From Candidatus Woesearchaeota archaeon (GTDB lineage Archaea; Nanobdellota; Nanobdellia; Woesearchaeales; JAFGUC01): a DNA stretch of 64,000 bases. Location of the stretch: NCBI GenBank assembly GCA_016938695.1, contig JAFGUC010000024.1:310001-374000 (forward strand), in the 5' to 3' direction. Below are positions 45,892 to 53,705 of this stretch, piece after piece (within the stretch, counting starts at the first letter, position 1; the number at the start of each line of letters is the position of its first letter). Position numbers and translations under genes: made by a program. Under the pieces are notes generated by a model. It was given only the letters and a program-made list of their open reading frames with translations, had not been told where the DNA came from and searched no databases.

Positions 45892-46788
45892 ATGAAGAAA
45901 ACAAAAATTCACATTTATGGGATGCATTGTGCATCTTGCGTAAAAAAAATTGAACACGGTTTAAAAGATCTAAAAGGAATAAAACATGTAGATGTTGTTC
46001 TTGAAGATGATTTTGCAAAAATCAAATATGATGATAATAAAATAACTTTAGATAACATTAAAGACAATATTGAGACTTTAGGATATTCAACAAGTAAAAA
46101 AAACGAGAAGAAAGATTTTTTCAAAGCAATTCTATACGGCCTAGTGCCTCATGTTGGTTGTGTTTTTTTTGTGATAGGTTCAATTTTTGGAGCATCATTA
46201 CTAACGACTTTATTTAAACCAATGTTGATGAATCGATACTTTTTTTACATCTTAATCGGAATATCCTTAGTTTTTGCAACGTTATCTTCAATATTATACC
46301 TTAAACAAAATAAATTATTAAGTTTGAAAGGGATAAAGAAGCATAAAATATATCTTTCAACAATGTATGGAATAACTGTCGGTGTTAATTTGTTATTGTT
46401 CTTTGTTGTTTTCCCGCTGACGGCAAATTTGACTTTGGTTTCTGCAGAAGAAAAGACAAATGATTTAGCAAATTCAGAAACAATTTCAACACTTGTTTTG
46501 GCAGTTGATATTCCTTGCTCAGGGCATGCACCTCTTATAACTGGTGAAGTAAAGAAACTATTGGGAATAAAAAGCGTAAAATTCGATTTTCCTAATGTAT
46601 TTACAATTCAATACGACTCTAATTTACTAACCGACGAAAAAATAATGTCTTTAGATATTTTCAAAAGTTTTAGTGCAAAAAACAAATATAAATCAGCAAA
46701 GCCTGAAGATACTTATTGTGGCGCATCTTGCACTAATTTTTGTGGCGCAAGTTGTGATGGTACTTGTGGTGTCTGTAGCATAAATTAA
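45892..46788 (+). CDS. HMA-domain membrane protein with Cys-rich tail
   Basis: An N-terminal heavy-metal-associated domain has the metal motif GMHCASC (10-16). Four hydrophobic helices follow (about 82-170). A second HMA-like domain (about 195-255) keeps the fold (LVLAVDIPCSGHAPLITGEV, then VKKLLGIKSVKFDF) but has CSGHA instead of CxxC. The last 24 residues hold six cysteines in a regular CxxxC pattern (YCGASCTNFCGASCDGTCGV), a likely Cu(I) or Zn site. It sits one base before the copper ATPase and is probably a metal chaperone or sensor partner. Confidence 0.82.
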   Translation: MKKTKIHIYGMHCASCVKKIEHGLKDLKGIKHVDVVLEDDFAKIKYDDNKITLDNIKDNIETLGYSTSKKNEKKDFFKAILYGLVPHVGCVFFVIGSIFGASLLTTLFKPMLMNRYFFYILIGISLVFATLSSILYLKQNKLLSLKGIKKHKIYLSTMYGITVGVNLLLFFVVFPLTANLTLVSAEEKTNDLANSETISTLVLAVDIPCSGHAPLITGEVKKLLGIKSVKFDFPNVFTIQYDSNLLTDEKIMSLDIFKSFSAKNKYKSAKPEDTYCGASCTNFCGASCDGTCGVCSIN

Positions 46789-46789
46789 A

Positions 46790-48952
46790 ATGACAAAAAA
46801 ACTTGAAATAAAAATATCTGGGATGCATTGTGCTAGTTGTGCATTTAATGTAGAGTCTGCATTAAAAAAACAAAAAGGAATACGTACTGCAAATGTTAAT
46901 ATTGCAACTAACAAAGCAACACTTGTAGTTGATGATGAACTTCAAGTTTCCGAAATAGCAAAAACGATTGATAACGTAGGATATAAAGCCGTGCTTTCAG
47001 AAAACACTAATGTGGATGAAGAGAGTGATTTAAAGAAAAAACTACTAATTGGTTTTATTTTTTCACTTCCAATTTTTATTTTGAGTATGTTTTTTATGAA
47101 TTTAAATTTTGCATATAAGAACCTAATTATTTTTTTGTTAGCAACAGTTGTTCAATTTTATGTTGGCTTCGATTTCTATAAAAACACGTTCAAAGGTCTA
47201 AAGTCAAAATCTGTAACAATGGATACATTAATAGTTCTTGGGACAAGTGCAGCTTATTTTTACAGTGTATATAGTTTACTTGTAGGGGGTATGCATCTTT
47301 ACTTTGAAGCAAGTTCAACATTAATAACTATTGTTTTTTTGGGACGATTTTTAGAGTACAAAGCAAAGAAAAACACCAATTTTGCAATTAGCAAATTAAT
47401 GAAATTAAAACCAAAATATTCAATAATCTTACTTAACAATAAAGAAGTTAAGATTAGTGTTGATGACATTAAGATAAATGATCTAATTGTAATTAAACCA
47501 GGAGAAGTAATTCCTGTCGATGGAATATTGGTTAAAGGTTCATCAAGTGTAAATGAAAGCATGATAACTGGTGAGAGTATTCCTGTCGATAAAATAAAAG
47601 GTTCAACAATAATCGGCGGAACAATTAATACAACTGGAAGTTTTATTTTCAAGGCAACAAAAATTGGAAAATATACGATTCTTTCAAAAATAATTAAATT
47701 AATTGAAGATGCACAAGGAAAAAAAGCACCAATTCAACGATTTGCAGATAAAGTGTCTGGAATATTTGTTCCAATAATTATTGTGATTGCTTTATTGACT
47801 TTTTTTATCTGGCTTATTATTTCACAAAACTTTACTTTTGCATTATCTAGTGCAATTGCCGTTTTAGTCATCGCGTGTCCTTGTGCATTAGGTCTTGCAA
47901 CACCGACTGCTATAATGGTGGGAACTGGTCTAGGAGCACAAAACAATATTCTTGTAAAGGGCGGAGATTCTTTAGAAAATTTACACAAATCAAAATTCTT
48001 TGTGTTTGATAAAACGGGAACTTTAACGACAGGAAAACTTTCAGTAGATAATGTGATTACATTTTCAAAACAATTACCACAAAAAATAATTCAGTTAAGT
48101 GCAAGTCTAGAAAAGTATAGTGAACATCCAATAGGTGAGTCAATAATAGCTTACGCAAAACAAAAAAATCTCAAATTAATTAATGTCACAAATTTTATTT
48201 CAAAGACAGGTTTTGGTATTTCTGGAAAAATCGCATCTGAGTATTATTATTTGGGTAACTTAAAATATGCAAAATCCGTTTTAAAAATAAAAAATGACAT
48301 AGAAAAAAAAATTAGTGGTTATGAAAATTTAGGAAAAACAGCTATTTTGTTATTTAACAAGAAGGAAATTCTCGGGGCAATTTTAGTGTCTGATAAAATA
48401 CGTCCTAATTCAAAACGAACAATAGAATATTTATCTAGGCACAACATAAAGACATTTATGTTGACGGGTGATAATAGTCGTGTAGCAAACGCAATTGGTA
48501 AACAGATTGGAATAAAAAATATTTACTCTGAAAGTTTACCTGAAGACAAAATAAATCTCATAAAAAAATTAAAAAAGCAAGGTATTGTCTCAATGATTGG
48601 TGATGGAATTAACGACGCACCATCATTGGCTGAAGCAGATGTTGGAATTGTCATGGGCTCTGGAACTGATGTTGCTATAGATAGCGGGGATATTATACTA
48701 ATGCATGATGATGTTTTTGATGTGGTAAAAGCAATGAATCTTAGTAAATTTACATTTACAAAAATAAAACAAAATATGTTCTGGGCATTGTTCTACAATT
48801 CAATTGGAATTCCAATTGCAGCAGGAGTTTTATATCCATTATTAGGGTTACAACTAAATCCAATGATTGCAGGAGCTGCAATGGCATTAAGTAGCGTTAG
48901 TGTTGTTTTAAGTTCATTAGCATTAAAGTTTCGAAGTTTCGACAAAGTTTAA
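46790..48952 (+). CDS. copA: Copper-translocating P-type ATPase
   Basis: This P1B-type ATPase exports Cu(I). It has one N-terminal HMA domain (GMHCASC, 10-16), eight membrane helices, TGES (in MITGESIPVD, actuator), the membrane metal site CPC (in IACPCALGLATP, about 362-372), the phosphorylation motif DKTGTLT (about 406), HP of the SEHPIGES loop (about 446), and GDGINDAP (about 605). The end holds the NSIGIPIAAG and MALSSVSVVLSSLALK helices of the copper subgroup. Length 720 is normal. It is co-transcribed with the HMA/Cys-tail protein. Confidence 0.95.
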   Translation: MTKKLEIKISGMHCASCAFNVESALKKQKGIRTANVNIATNKATLVVDDELQVSEIAKTIDNVGYKAVLSENTNVDEESDLKKKLLIGFIFSLPIFILSMFFMNLNFAYKNLIIFLLATVVQFYVGFDFYKNTFKGLKSKSVTMDTLIVLGTSAAYFYSVYSLLVGGMHLYFEASSTLITIVFLGRFLEYKAKKNTNFAISKLMKLKPKYSIILLNNKEVKISVDDIKINDLIVIKPGEVIPVDGILVKGSSSVNESMITGESIPVDKIKGSTIIGGTINTTGSFIFKATKIGKYTILSKIIKLIEDAQGKKAPIQRFADKVSGIFVPIIIVIALLTFFIWLIISQNFTFALSSAIAVLVIACPCALGLATPTAIMVGTGLGAQNNILVKGGDSLENLHKSKFFVFDKTGTLTTGKLSVDNVITFSKQLPQKIIQLSASLEKYSEHPIGESIIAYAKQKNLKLINVTNFISKTGFGISGKIASEYYYLGNLKYAKSVLKIKNDIEKKISGYENLGKTAILLFNKKEILGAILVSDKIRPNSKRTIEYLSRHNIKTFMLTGDNSRVANAIGKQIGIKNIYSESLPEDKINLIKKLKKQGIVSMIGDGINDAPSLAEADVGIVMGSGTDVAIDSGDIILMHDDVFDVVKAMNLSKFTFTKIKQNMFWALFYNSIGIPIAAGVLYPLLGLQLNPMIAGAAMALSSVSVVLSSLALKFRSFDKV

Positions 48953-48977
48953 ATATCATTAAATAAGAATACAAACC

Positions 48978-49265
48978 ATGAAATTTATTTACTTTGTTTT
49001 AGTTCTTGTATTTCTAACATCTTGTACAAATCAAGCTGAAATAATAAAAAATAAAATAAACGATTCAAATTATTGCGAAACAAAAGATGACTGTGTAGAT
49101 TTAGGAGGGAAATGCCCTTTTGATTGTTATATATATGTTAACAAAAATGAAGTTGAAAAAATCAGACCTCTTGTTGAATCTTACGAGTCAAACTGCGTAT
49201 ATGATTGTGTCTATTGTCCCGACGTCACTTGTACTGGTGAAAAATGTATTCCAAAATGTAGTTAA
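48978..49265 (+). CDS. Small Cys-rich lipoprotein
   Basis: A hydrophobic signal (1-15) ends in the lipobox FLTSC (Cys16), another candidate for LspA. The mature part of about 80 residues has nine more cysteines in the pattern CETKDDC...GGKCPFDC...NCVYDCVYC...CTGEKC...C, most likely disulfide-bonded. It follows copA by 25 bp and may belong to the same unit; a role in metal binding outside the cell is possible. Confidence 0.72.
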   Translation: MKFIYFVLVLVFLTSCTNQAEIIKNKINDSNYCETKDDCVDLGGKCPFDCYIYVNKNEVEKIRPLVESYESNCVYDCVYCPDVTCTGEKCIPKCS

Positions 49266-49296
49266 TTTTATATAATATTTTTTCTTTTCAAAGAGC

Positions 49297-49827
49297 ATGA
49301 AAACAGAATATGAAGTCAAGGTTTTAGATATTAACGTCACCGAAATAAAAAATAAACTAAAATCACTTAATGCAACTTTAATTGGTGAATTTGATCAAAA
49401 AAGATATGTGTATGATTTTAATCCAAAGAAAGAAAATTCTTGGATTAGGTTACGAACAAATGGTAAGAAAACAACTCTAACAATCAAAGAAATTCACTCT
49501 GATAAAATAGATGGAACAAAAGAACTTGAAGTTGAATGTGAAGACTTTGAAACAACAAATCAAATTCTAAATAAATTAGGATATCTTGCGAAAGGATATC
49601 AAGAAAATAAACGAATTCAATACAAATTAGATGGTATTGAAGTTGATATTGATTTCTGGCCAAAACTTCCAGCATTTCTTGAAGTAGAAGGAAATAATGA
49701 AGACGAAGTAAAAAAAGCCTTAAGTCTTTTAGAACTACAAAACGATCAAATAACTTCAATTAGTGTTACACAAGTTTATGAAAAATATAATATAGATATA
49801 GAAAAAAATTCAAATCTACATTTCTAG
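49297..49827 (+). CDS. CYTH-domain protein (class IV adenylate cyclase-like)
   Basis: The CYTH fold binds triphosphates in a tunnel of charged residues. The N-terminal ExExK motif reads EYEVK (4-8), followed by WIRLRTNGKKTTLTIKE with its alternating basic strand, ELEVEC, and VDIDFWPKLPAFLEVEG near 120-137. CYTH enzymes act as class IV adenylate cyclases, thiamine triphosphatases or inorganic triphosphatases. The FWPKLPAFLEVEG phrase is usual for the CyaB-like archaeal and bacterial group. Substrate is not predictable. Confidence 0.85.
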   Translation: MKTEYEVKVLDINVTEIKNKLKSLNATLIGEFDQKRYVYDFNPKKENSWIRLRTNGKKTTLTIKEIHSDKIDGTKELEVECEDFETTNQILNKLGYLAKGYQENKRIQYKLDGIEVDIDFWPKLPAFLEVEGNNEDEVKKALSLLELQNDQITSISVTQVYEKYNIDIEKNSNLHF

Positions 49828-49895
49828 TACCAAAATATTTATAAGTACTACTAAACAATGACAGTTCAAGAGATAAATATATACTGGGTGACAAG

Positions 49896-50453
49896 ATGCC
49901 TTTACACGAATTAGTTAGCGAAGAAGAAATGCAAAAATATAGGCGAGCAAGTCAAGAGTGGCGTGAAATAGCACGAGATTTAATTCGACATTATAACTAT
50001 AAACATCTAAAACCAAACAAATCAAGTTCTCCAGATAAATTTAGAATAGATTTTGTTCTAAGACGAAATTATCATAGGTCTTCATTAGATGAAGATCAGA
50101 ATTATACTGAGATAATGGTTAAGCAAAATGGACAAGAAGTTCCAAAAGTTATCTTTGATAGTTTACATGTAAGTCGATATACAATTTTATTTAATGTTCG
50201 TGGAACTTTTTTAAACGATACTTTTAATTTAGGCTATGGAAAAGATGATATGCGTGGTCCAATAAAAGTTCATACCGGAAGCGGACTATATGAAATTTCG
50301 GACGGTACTTCTTTAGATACGCACATAAATAAATTAGTTGAAGAGCATAGACACATAATTGGTGAAGCCCCAGGATACTTTATTCTACAAGCATTAAATC
50401 TGTGCAATAATTATATTGACACATTAAAAACTAAAAAAGGTTTACTTAATTAA
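49896..50453 (+). CDS. Uncharacterised soluble protein (185 aa)
   Basis: No signal peptide or membrane helix. The first about 50 residues are helical and basic, the middle is beta-rich (KFRIDFVLRRNYH; RYTILFNVRGTFLN), and the end is helical. A GGTGA site precedes the ATG. The coding end overlaps the end of the CmoA-like gene by 12 bases. No family is recognised. Confidence 0.6.
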   Translation: MPLHELVSEEEMQKYRRASQEWREIARDLIRHYNYKHLKPNKSSSPDKFRIDFVLRRNYHRSSLDEDQNYTEIMVKQNGQEVPKVIFDSLHVSRYTILFNVRGTFLNDTFNLGYGKDDMRGPIKVHTGSGLYEISDGTSLDTHINKLVEEHRHIIGEAPGYFILQALNLCNNYIDTLKTKKGLLN

Positions 50454-51110
50454 AAGCCAACCTTTAAAATTCAAACTTTGGAAGAACGAATTAATTTTTG
50501 TAAATCCTGCTTCTCTAAATAAATTTAAATTATCAGACTCCGAGAGGGGTTTCATAATTTCACGCAACCTAATTTGTTTATCAAGAATTGTTTTTGCATC
50601 AAATGATTTTCTTTTATAGTCGTAATATGAAAAAGTATAAATGTCTTGAATTAGTCCTTCATCTAAATATATCTTTTCACAAATTACAAATGCTCCACCA
50701 ACATTAAGATTATCATATATTTTTTTTAGTAATTTCTTCCTTTCTGAAAGCGATATGAATTGTAATGTAAATATTGAAAAAATTATATTTGCATTCGATA
50801 TATCTAAATCTTCATCAGTAATATCCTTTTTAATAAAACTAATACGATTTGAATTAGGTGAAAGTAAGTTTTCAGAGATATCATAACCAACTAGTTTAAG
50901 ATTTTTTAGTGAAGTTTCAGAATCGATTTGTTTAAGCAAATTTCCAGTACTACAACCTAAATCGTAAACAATTGAATTCTCTTGTAAAAAGTAAGAGCTA
51001 ATACTTTTAACTAAATCAAGAACGTGAGTATAATTAGGAATAGATAGCTGAATATGTTTATCAAAATCTTTAATGTTTTCAAAACTAAAATCTTTTCCAG
51101 TGTCTTCCAT
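50442..51110 (-). CDS. CmoA-like SAM-dependent enzyme
   Basis: The class I methyltransferase fold is clear (VYDLGCSTGNLL, then LVGYDISENLL). The whole length follows E. coli CmoA: HIQLSIPNYTHVLDLV ahead of the fold, FSIFTLQF with SERKKLLKKIYDNLNVGGAF and VICEKI after it, and FQSLNFKGWLL at the end. CmoA makes carboxy-SAM from SAM and prephenate for the wobble-uridine modification cmo5U with CmoB. CmoB is not in this window, so the archaeal role is open; a plain methyltransferase remains possible. The start at 51110 is chosen because a shared TATA box lies near 51170. Confidence 0.8.
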   Translation of the reverse strand: MEDTGKDFSFENIKDFDKHIQLSIPNYTHVLDLVKSISSYFLQENSIVYDLGCSTGNLLKQIDSETSLKNLKLVGYDISENLLSPNSNRISFIKKDITDEDLDISNANIIFSIFTLQFISLSERKKLLKKIYDNLNVGGAFVICEKIYLDEGLIQDIYTFSYYDYKRKSFDAKTILDKQIRLREIMKPLSESDNLNLFREAGFTKINSFFQSLNFKGWLLIK

Positions 51111-51162
51111 ATTTTTAGTAAATAATATCTCTAGTTTATTAGTTTTAGTATATTTTGCATAC

Positions 51163-51177
51163 AAATATAAATTAATA
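51163..51177. promoter_or_regulatory. Bidirectional AT-rich promoter core
   Basis: The sequence AAATATAAATTAATA offers TATA elements on both strands: for the VTT protein (ATG 51194, leaderless) and for the CmoA-like gene (leader about 35 nt to 51110). Confidence 0.45.
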
Positions 51178-51193
51178 ATTGTATTAACAACAT

Positions 51194-51754
51194 ATGAAGC
51201 GGTTCTTGAATATTTTAAAAATCTTGATTGTACTTGCTATTTTAGTATCTTGGACTTTATTTCTCTATAACTTTGGTATTGAGAATCTTATGTCATTCAT
51301 TAACATAAAAAATCCTTATTTATTCGTATTTTTATATGCCCTAACTGGAGGAGTATCTTTTTTAACAACTGGCACATATTATGTCACACTTGTTGCATTG
51401 GGTGTAAGTGGGTTTAATCCTTTTTTATTAGGAATTTCAGGTGCAATAGGAATTTTCTTAGGAGATCTTATTTTTTTATGGTTAGGCAGAAAAGCAAGTG
51501 ATTTAGAAAAAATAAAGAAAAATAATTTATATCAAAAGATCACAAAAAAAATACAAACGAGTAAAATGTGGAAGATACGACTTTTTTGTTTCTTATATAC
51601 TGGGTTCACTCCTTTTCCAAATGACATTTTGATGGCTTCCTTAGGACTTGCAAAAATAAAGCCAATTAAATTCTTACCATTTGTGTTTTTTGGTCACATT
51701 ACACTTATGACAACAATTAGTTTATTATCAAACATTTTAATTAATATTATCTAA
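51194..51754 (+). CDS. VTT-domain (DedA/TVP38-like) membrane protein
   Basis: The VTT or SNARE-associated fold is shown by FLTTGTYYVTLVALGVSG and the re-entrant GAIGIFLGDLIFLWLGRKAS, followed by RLFCFLYTGFTPFPNDILMA with the conserved F/G-x-x-P-x-P/N-D motif. About five helices in 186 residues. VTT proteins are lipid scramblases or phospholipid-carrier transporters. It converges on the second ZIP gene, with a four-base stop overlap. Confidence 0.83.
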   Translation: MKRFLNILKILIVLAILVSWTLFLYNFGIENLMSFINIKNPYLFVFLYALTGGVSFLTTGTYYVTLVALGVSGFNPFLLGISGAIGIFLGDLIFLWLGRKASDLEKIKKNNLYQKITKKIQTSKMWKIRLFCFLYTGFTPFPNDILMASLGLAKIKPIKFLPFVFFGHITLMTTISLLSNILINII

Positions 51755-52503
51755 TGTTGTCCGTGTAAAAGTCCAACTAAAAAGTAAAAACCTATCATTG
51801 TTCCAACAAAAATAAATGTCTCAGTTATTCTTGTTTTTCCGTCATGTTTGTGTTTGTGCATGCTTGGAACAATGTCTGATAATGCAATGTATAAAAATCC
51901 TCCTGCAGCAATAAGTACTGCAAATGGTGCCAATTTTTCAGCAGCATCAAACGCAAAGTATCCAACAATTCCTCCAAGAACTGAGGACAATGCAGAATAG
52001 AAATTTAATAGTAATGCCTTCTTTTTGCTAAATCCACTATGGATTAAAACAGAAAAATCACCAAATTCTTGTGGAATTTCATGAATTAAAACCGTTATAG
52101 TTGTTGCAATTCCTGTTGCAAAATTAAGCATAAATGAACTTGCGATAAGTAAACCGTCAATGAAATTATGAACAAAGTCACCTGTTAAAATCAAGATTCC
52201 TGCTGGTTTATCAGAACAATCTTCCTTGTCGCAGTGGTGCCAATGAATGAATCTTTCAATTAAGAAAAATAATGTGACTCCGAGAAGAATGAACATCATT
52301 CCAAAATGCATATCTAGTCCAGAACCTTCAATTTCTTCTAATGAATGTGGAACCATATCAAAAAACGAAACCGATAGTAATGTTGCCGCCGCAAACGATA
52401 TGAACAAATGTAATTTCTTTTCAATGTGGTGTCCTGTAAATATTAGACCAACTAAACTTGCAAGACTTACAATAAATGTGGCAATTATGATTTCTAATAA
52501 CAT
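51751..52503 (-). CDS. ZIP family metal transporter, second copy
   Basis: About eight hydrophobic helices, with the metal-site motifs DFVHNFIDGLLIA (helix 4) and VLIHEIPQEFGDF (helix 5). His-rich loops HWHHCDKEDC and HKHKHDG lie between helices. Its HEIPQE form groups with the ZIP13/KE4-like set, distinct from the ZupT-like copy at 38956. The start at 52503 lies about 28 bp downstream of a TATA core; two upstream ATGs (52521, 52518) are too close to it. It is divergent from fur with a Fur-box-like site between, so iron or zinc control is likely. Confidence 0.9.
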   Translation of the reverse strand: MLLEIIIATFIVSLASLVGLIFTGHHIEKKLHLFISFAAATLLSVSFFDMVPHSLEEIEGSGLDMHFGMMFILLGVTLFFLIERFIHWHHCDKEDCSDKPAGILILTGDFVHNFIDGLLIASSFMLNFATGIATTITVLIHEIPQEFGDFSVLIHSGFSKKKALLLNFYSALSSVLGGIVGYFAFDAAEKLAPFAVLIAAGGFLYIALSDIVPSMHKHKHDGKTRITETFIFVGTMIGFYFLVGLLHGQH

Positions 52504-52525
52504 ATCCCTGAAAATCATCACAGCA

Positions 52526-52536
52526 TTTATATAGTT
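52526..52536. promoter_or_regulatory. Bidirectional TATA core between ZIP and fur
   Basis: The sequence TTTATATAGTT gives TATA elements for both strands. On the plus strand it is about 28 bp ahead of the fur ATG (52560), and on the minus strand about 28 bp ahead of the ZIP start at 52503. Confidence 0.55.
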
Positions 52537-52539
52537 TAT

Positions 52540-52554
52540 TGAGATTCATTATCA
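52540..52554. promoter_or_regulatory. Fur-box-like operator
   Basis: TGAGATTCATTATCA matches the 7-1-7 Fur consensus TGATAATNATTATCA at 12 of 14 specified positions. It lies over the predicted start site of fur and upstream of the ZIP TATA core, so a bound repressor could stop both. Confidence 0.65.
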
Positions 52555-52559
52555 ATAAG

Positions 52560-52937
52560 ATGATTTCAAGAAATACTACTCAAAAACGGATTTTAAATGA
52601 TATAATCAATAATAAAAAGACTTTTTTCTCTGCAGAAGATTTATTAGTTGATGCAAATAAAAAAGATTCAAAAATAAGTATTGCAACAGTTTATAGATTC
52701 TTATTGGAAAAAGAAAAGACTGGAGAATTATATTCCTATTTGTGCGATAGAAAAAAAACCTATTCAAAAAATCAAGCTAGTCATTGCCACTTTATTTGTG
52801 AGAATACTGGTAAAATTATTCATTTCAATATTGATTCATTAGATTTTTTAAAAGATAAGATTCCCGGAACAATAACAAGTTTCCAGATTGAAGTACGTGG
52901 AATTTGTAATAACTGTTCAACAAGATGTAAACATTAA
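52560..52937 (+). CDS. fur: Fur family metalloregulator
   Basis: The winged helix (1-70) has the recognition segment ISIATVYRFL (40-48). The metal and dimer domain holds HCHFICENTGKIIHF (75-89) and a CNNC pair (116, 119), with a further Cys at 123, giving a structural zinc site. The length of 125 residues is slightly short, and the hinge has a lysine-rich insertion. ATG at 52560 is chosen over the TTG at 52539, which would lie inside the operator. Fur, Zur and PerR roles cannot be separated; the divergent ZIP favours Zn or Fe. Confidence 0.9.
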   Translation: MISRNTTQKRILNDIINNKKTFFSAEDLLVDANKKDSKISIATVYRFLLEKEKTGELYSYLCDRKKTYSKNQASHCHFICENTGKIIHFNIDSLDFLKDKIPGTITSFQIEVRGICNNCSTRCKH

Positions 52938-52938
52938 A

Positions 52939-53289
52939 ATGGAAAAAAACTATGCAACAAAATTTTTAGGAAAAGAAGTATATGTAAAAATAGATAGGCC
53001 TTTAGGTTCTAAACATCCAAAACATGATATTATTTACGAATTAAACTATGGGTTTTTACCAAATACTACTGCGCCAGACGGTGAAGAAATAGATGCTTAC
53101 ATTCTAGGAATAAAAGAATCAATAACTGAATTCAAAGGAATTTGTAAAGCGATTATAAAAAGAACAAACGATGATGATGACAAACTTATAGTAACTCCAA
53201 GAAATTATGAGATAACTAAAGAAGAAATTATTAATCAAACATTTTTTCAAGAAAAGTATTTCAAATCTGAACTAATTATATTAAACTAA
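52939..53289 (+). CDS. Short inorganic pyrophosphatase-like protein
   Basis: The fold of family I soluble pyrophosphatase is visible: KIDRPLGSKHPKHDIIYELN, YGFLPNTTAPDGEEIDAYIL with the DG...D acidic pair, and RTNDDDDKLIVTP with the D-K motif. At 116 residues it is much shorter than the usual 170-180, and belongs to a short form also found in Firmicutes. It starts one base after fur, so it is co-transcribed. The role with a metal regulator is unclear; the link to pyrophosphate is inferred from family. Confidence 0.83.
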   Translation: MEKNYATKFLGKEVYVKIDRPLGSKHPKHDIIYELNYGFLPNTTAPDGEEIDAYILGIKESITEFKGICKAIIKRTNDDDDKLIVTPRNYEITKEEIINQTFFQEKYFKSELIILN

Positions 53290-53304
53290 TCAAAAAGTTT
53301 ATAT

Positions 53305-53332
53305 ATTTGCAAGTTTGCACAAATATGCAAAT
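53305..53332. promoter_or_regulatory. Inverted repeat, candidate ArsR operator
   Basis: ATTTGCA at 53305-53311 and TGCAAAT at 53326-53332 form an interrupted palindrome, with a further TTTGCA between. It overlaps the TATA box (53297-53306) and the predicted transcription start, as in ArsR-regulated promoters. Confidence 0.6.
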
Positions 53333-53582
53333 GAACAACCATATATTTTTTAAGGCATTGTCTGATGAAACTCGGTTAAAAATCTTAAAGATTCTTTTAA
53401 AAGAAAAAAAAGAAACTTGTACTTGCATACTTACAGATGCCATAAAAAAAGATCAATCTGTAATATATCGACATTTACTTATGTTGTCTGATGTAGGAAT
53501 TATTGAGACTAGAAAACAAGACAAATGTCTTATGTGTAAAATTAAAGATTCAAAACGAATTAAAAAAATTTTGGAGGCGTAA
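53325..53582 (+). CDS. ArsR-family transcriptional repressor
   Basis: The winged-helix domain FKALSDETRLKILKILLKEK is followed by TCTCILTDAIKK and SVIYRHLLMLSDVGIIETRK. The TCTC and CLMC cysteines (ETCTC in helix 3, DKCLMCKI in the wing) could bind As(III), Cd or Cu. ATG at 53325 fits the TATA spacing of about 25 bp; a TTG at 53307 is too close. It starts the operon ArsR, Cys-cluster peptide, permease. Confidence 0.9.
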   Translation: MQMNNHIFFKALSDETRLKILKILLKEKKETCTCILTDAIKKDQSVIYRHLLMLSDVGIIETRKQDKCLMCKIKDSKRIKKILEA

Positions 53583-53585
53583 ACA

Positions 53586-53705
53586 GTGGAAAAGAAAAGT
53601 TTTTTTAAAAAATTATTAGAAAAATTAGATAATAAAATTGAGACAGAATCACAAAAAAAAAGCTGTTGTTGTGGCAATAATACGAAAAAATGCTCCAAGA
53701 AATAA
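53586..53705 (+). CDS. Small Cys-cluster peptide between ArsR and permease
   Basis: A 39-residue peptide, MEKKSFFKKLLEKLDNKIET then a tail with KKSCCCGNN and KKCSKK. It has an amphipathic basic N-terminus, then three adjacent cysteines and a fourth six residues on. The start is GTG, with GGAGG about ten bases ahead inside the arsR end. The stop overlaps the start of the permease by 16 bases. It is likely a soluble metal or metalloid carrier for the permease. This is inference: the peptide does not match a family I know. Confidence 0.72.
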   Translation: MEKKSFFKKLLEKLDNKIETESQKKSCCCGNNTKKCSKK

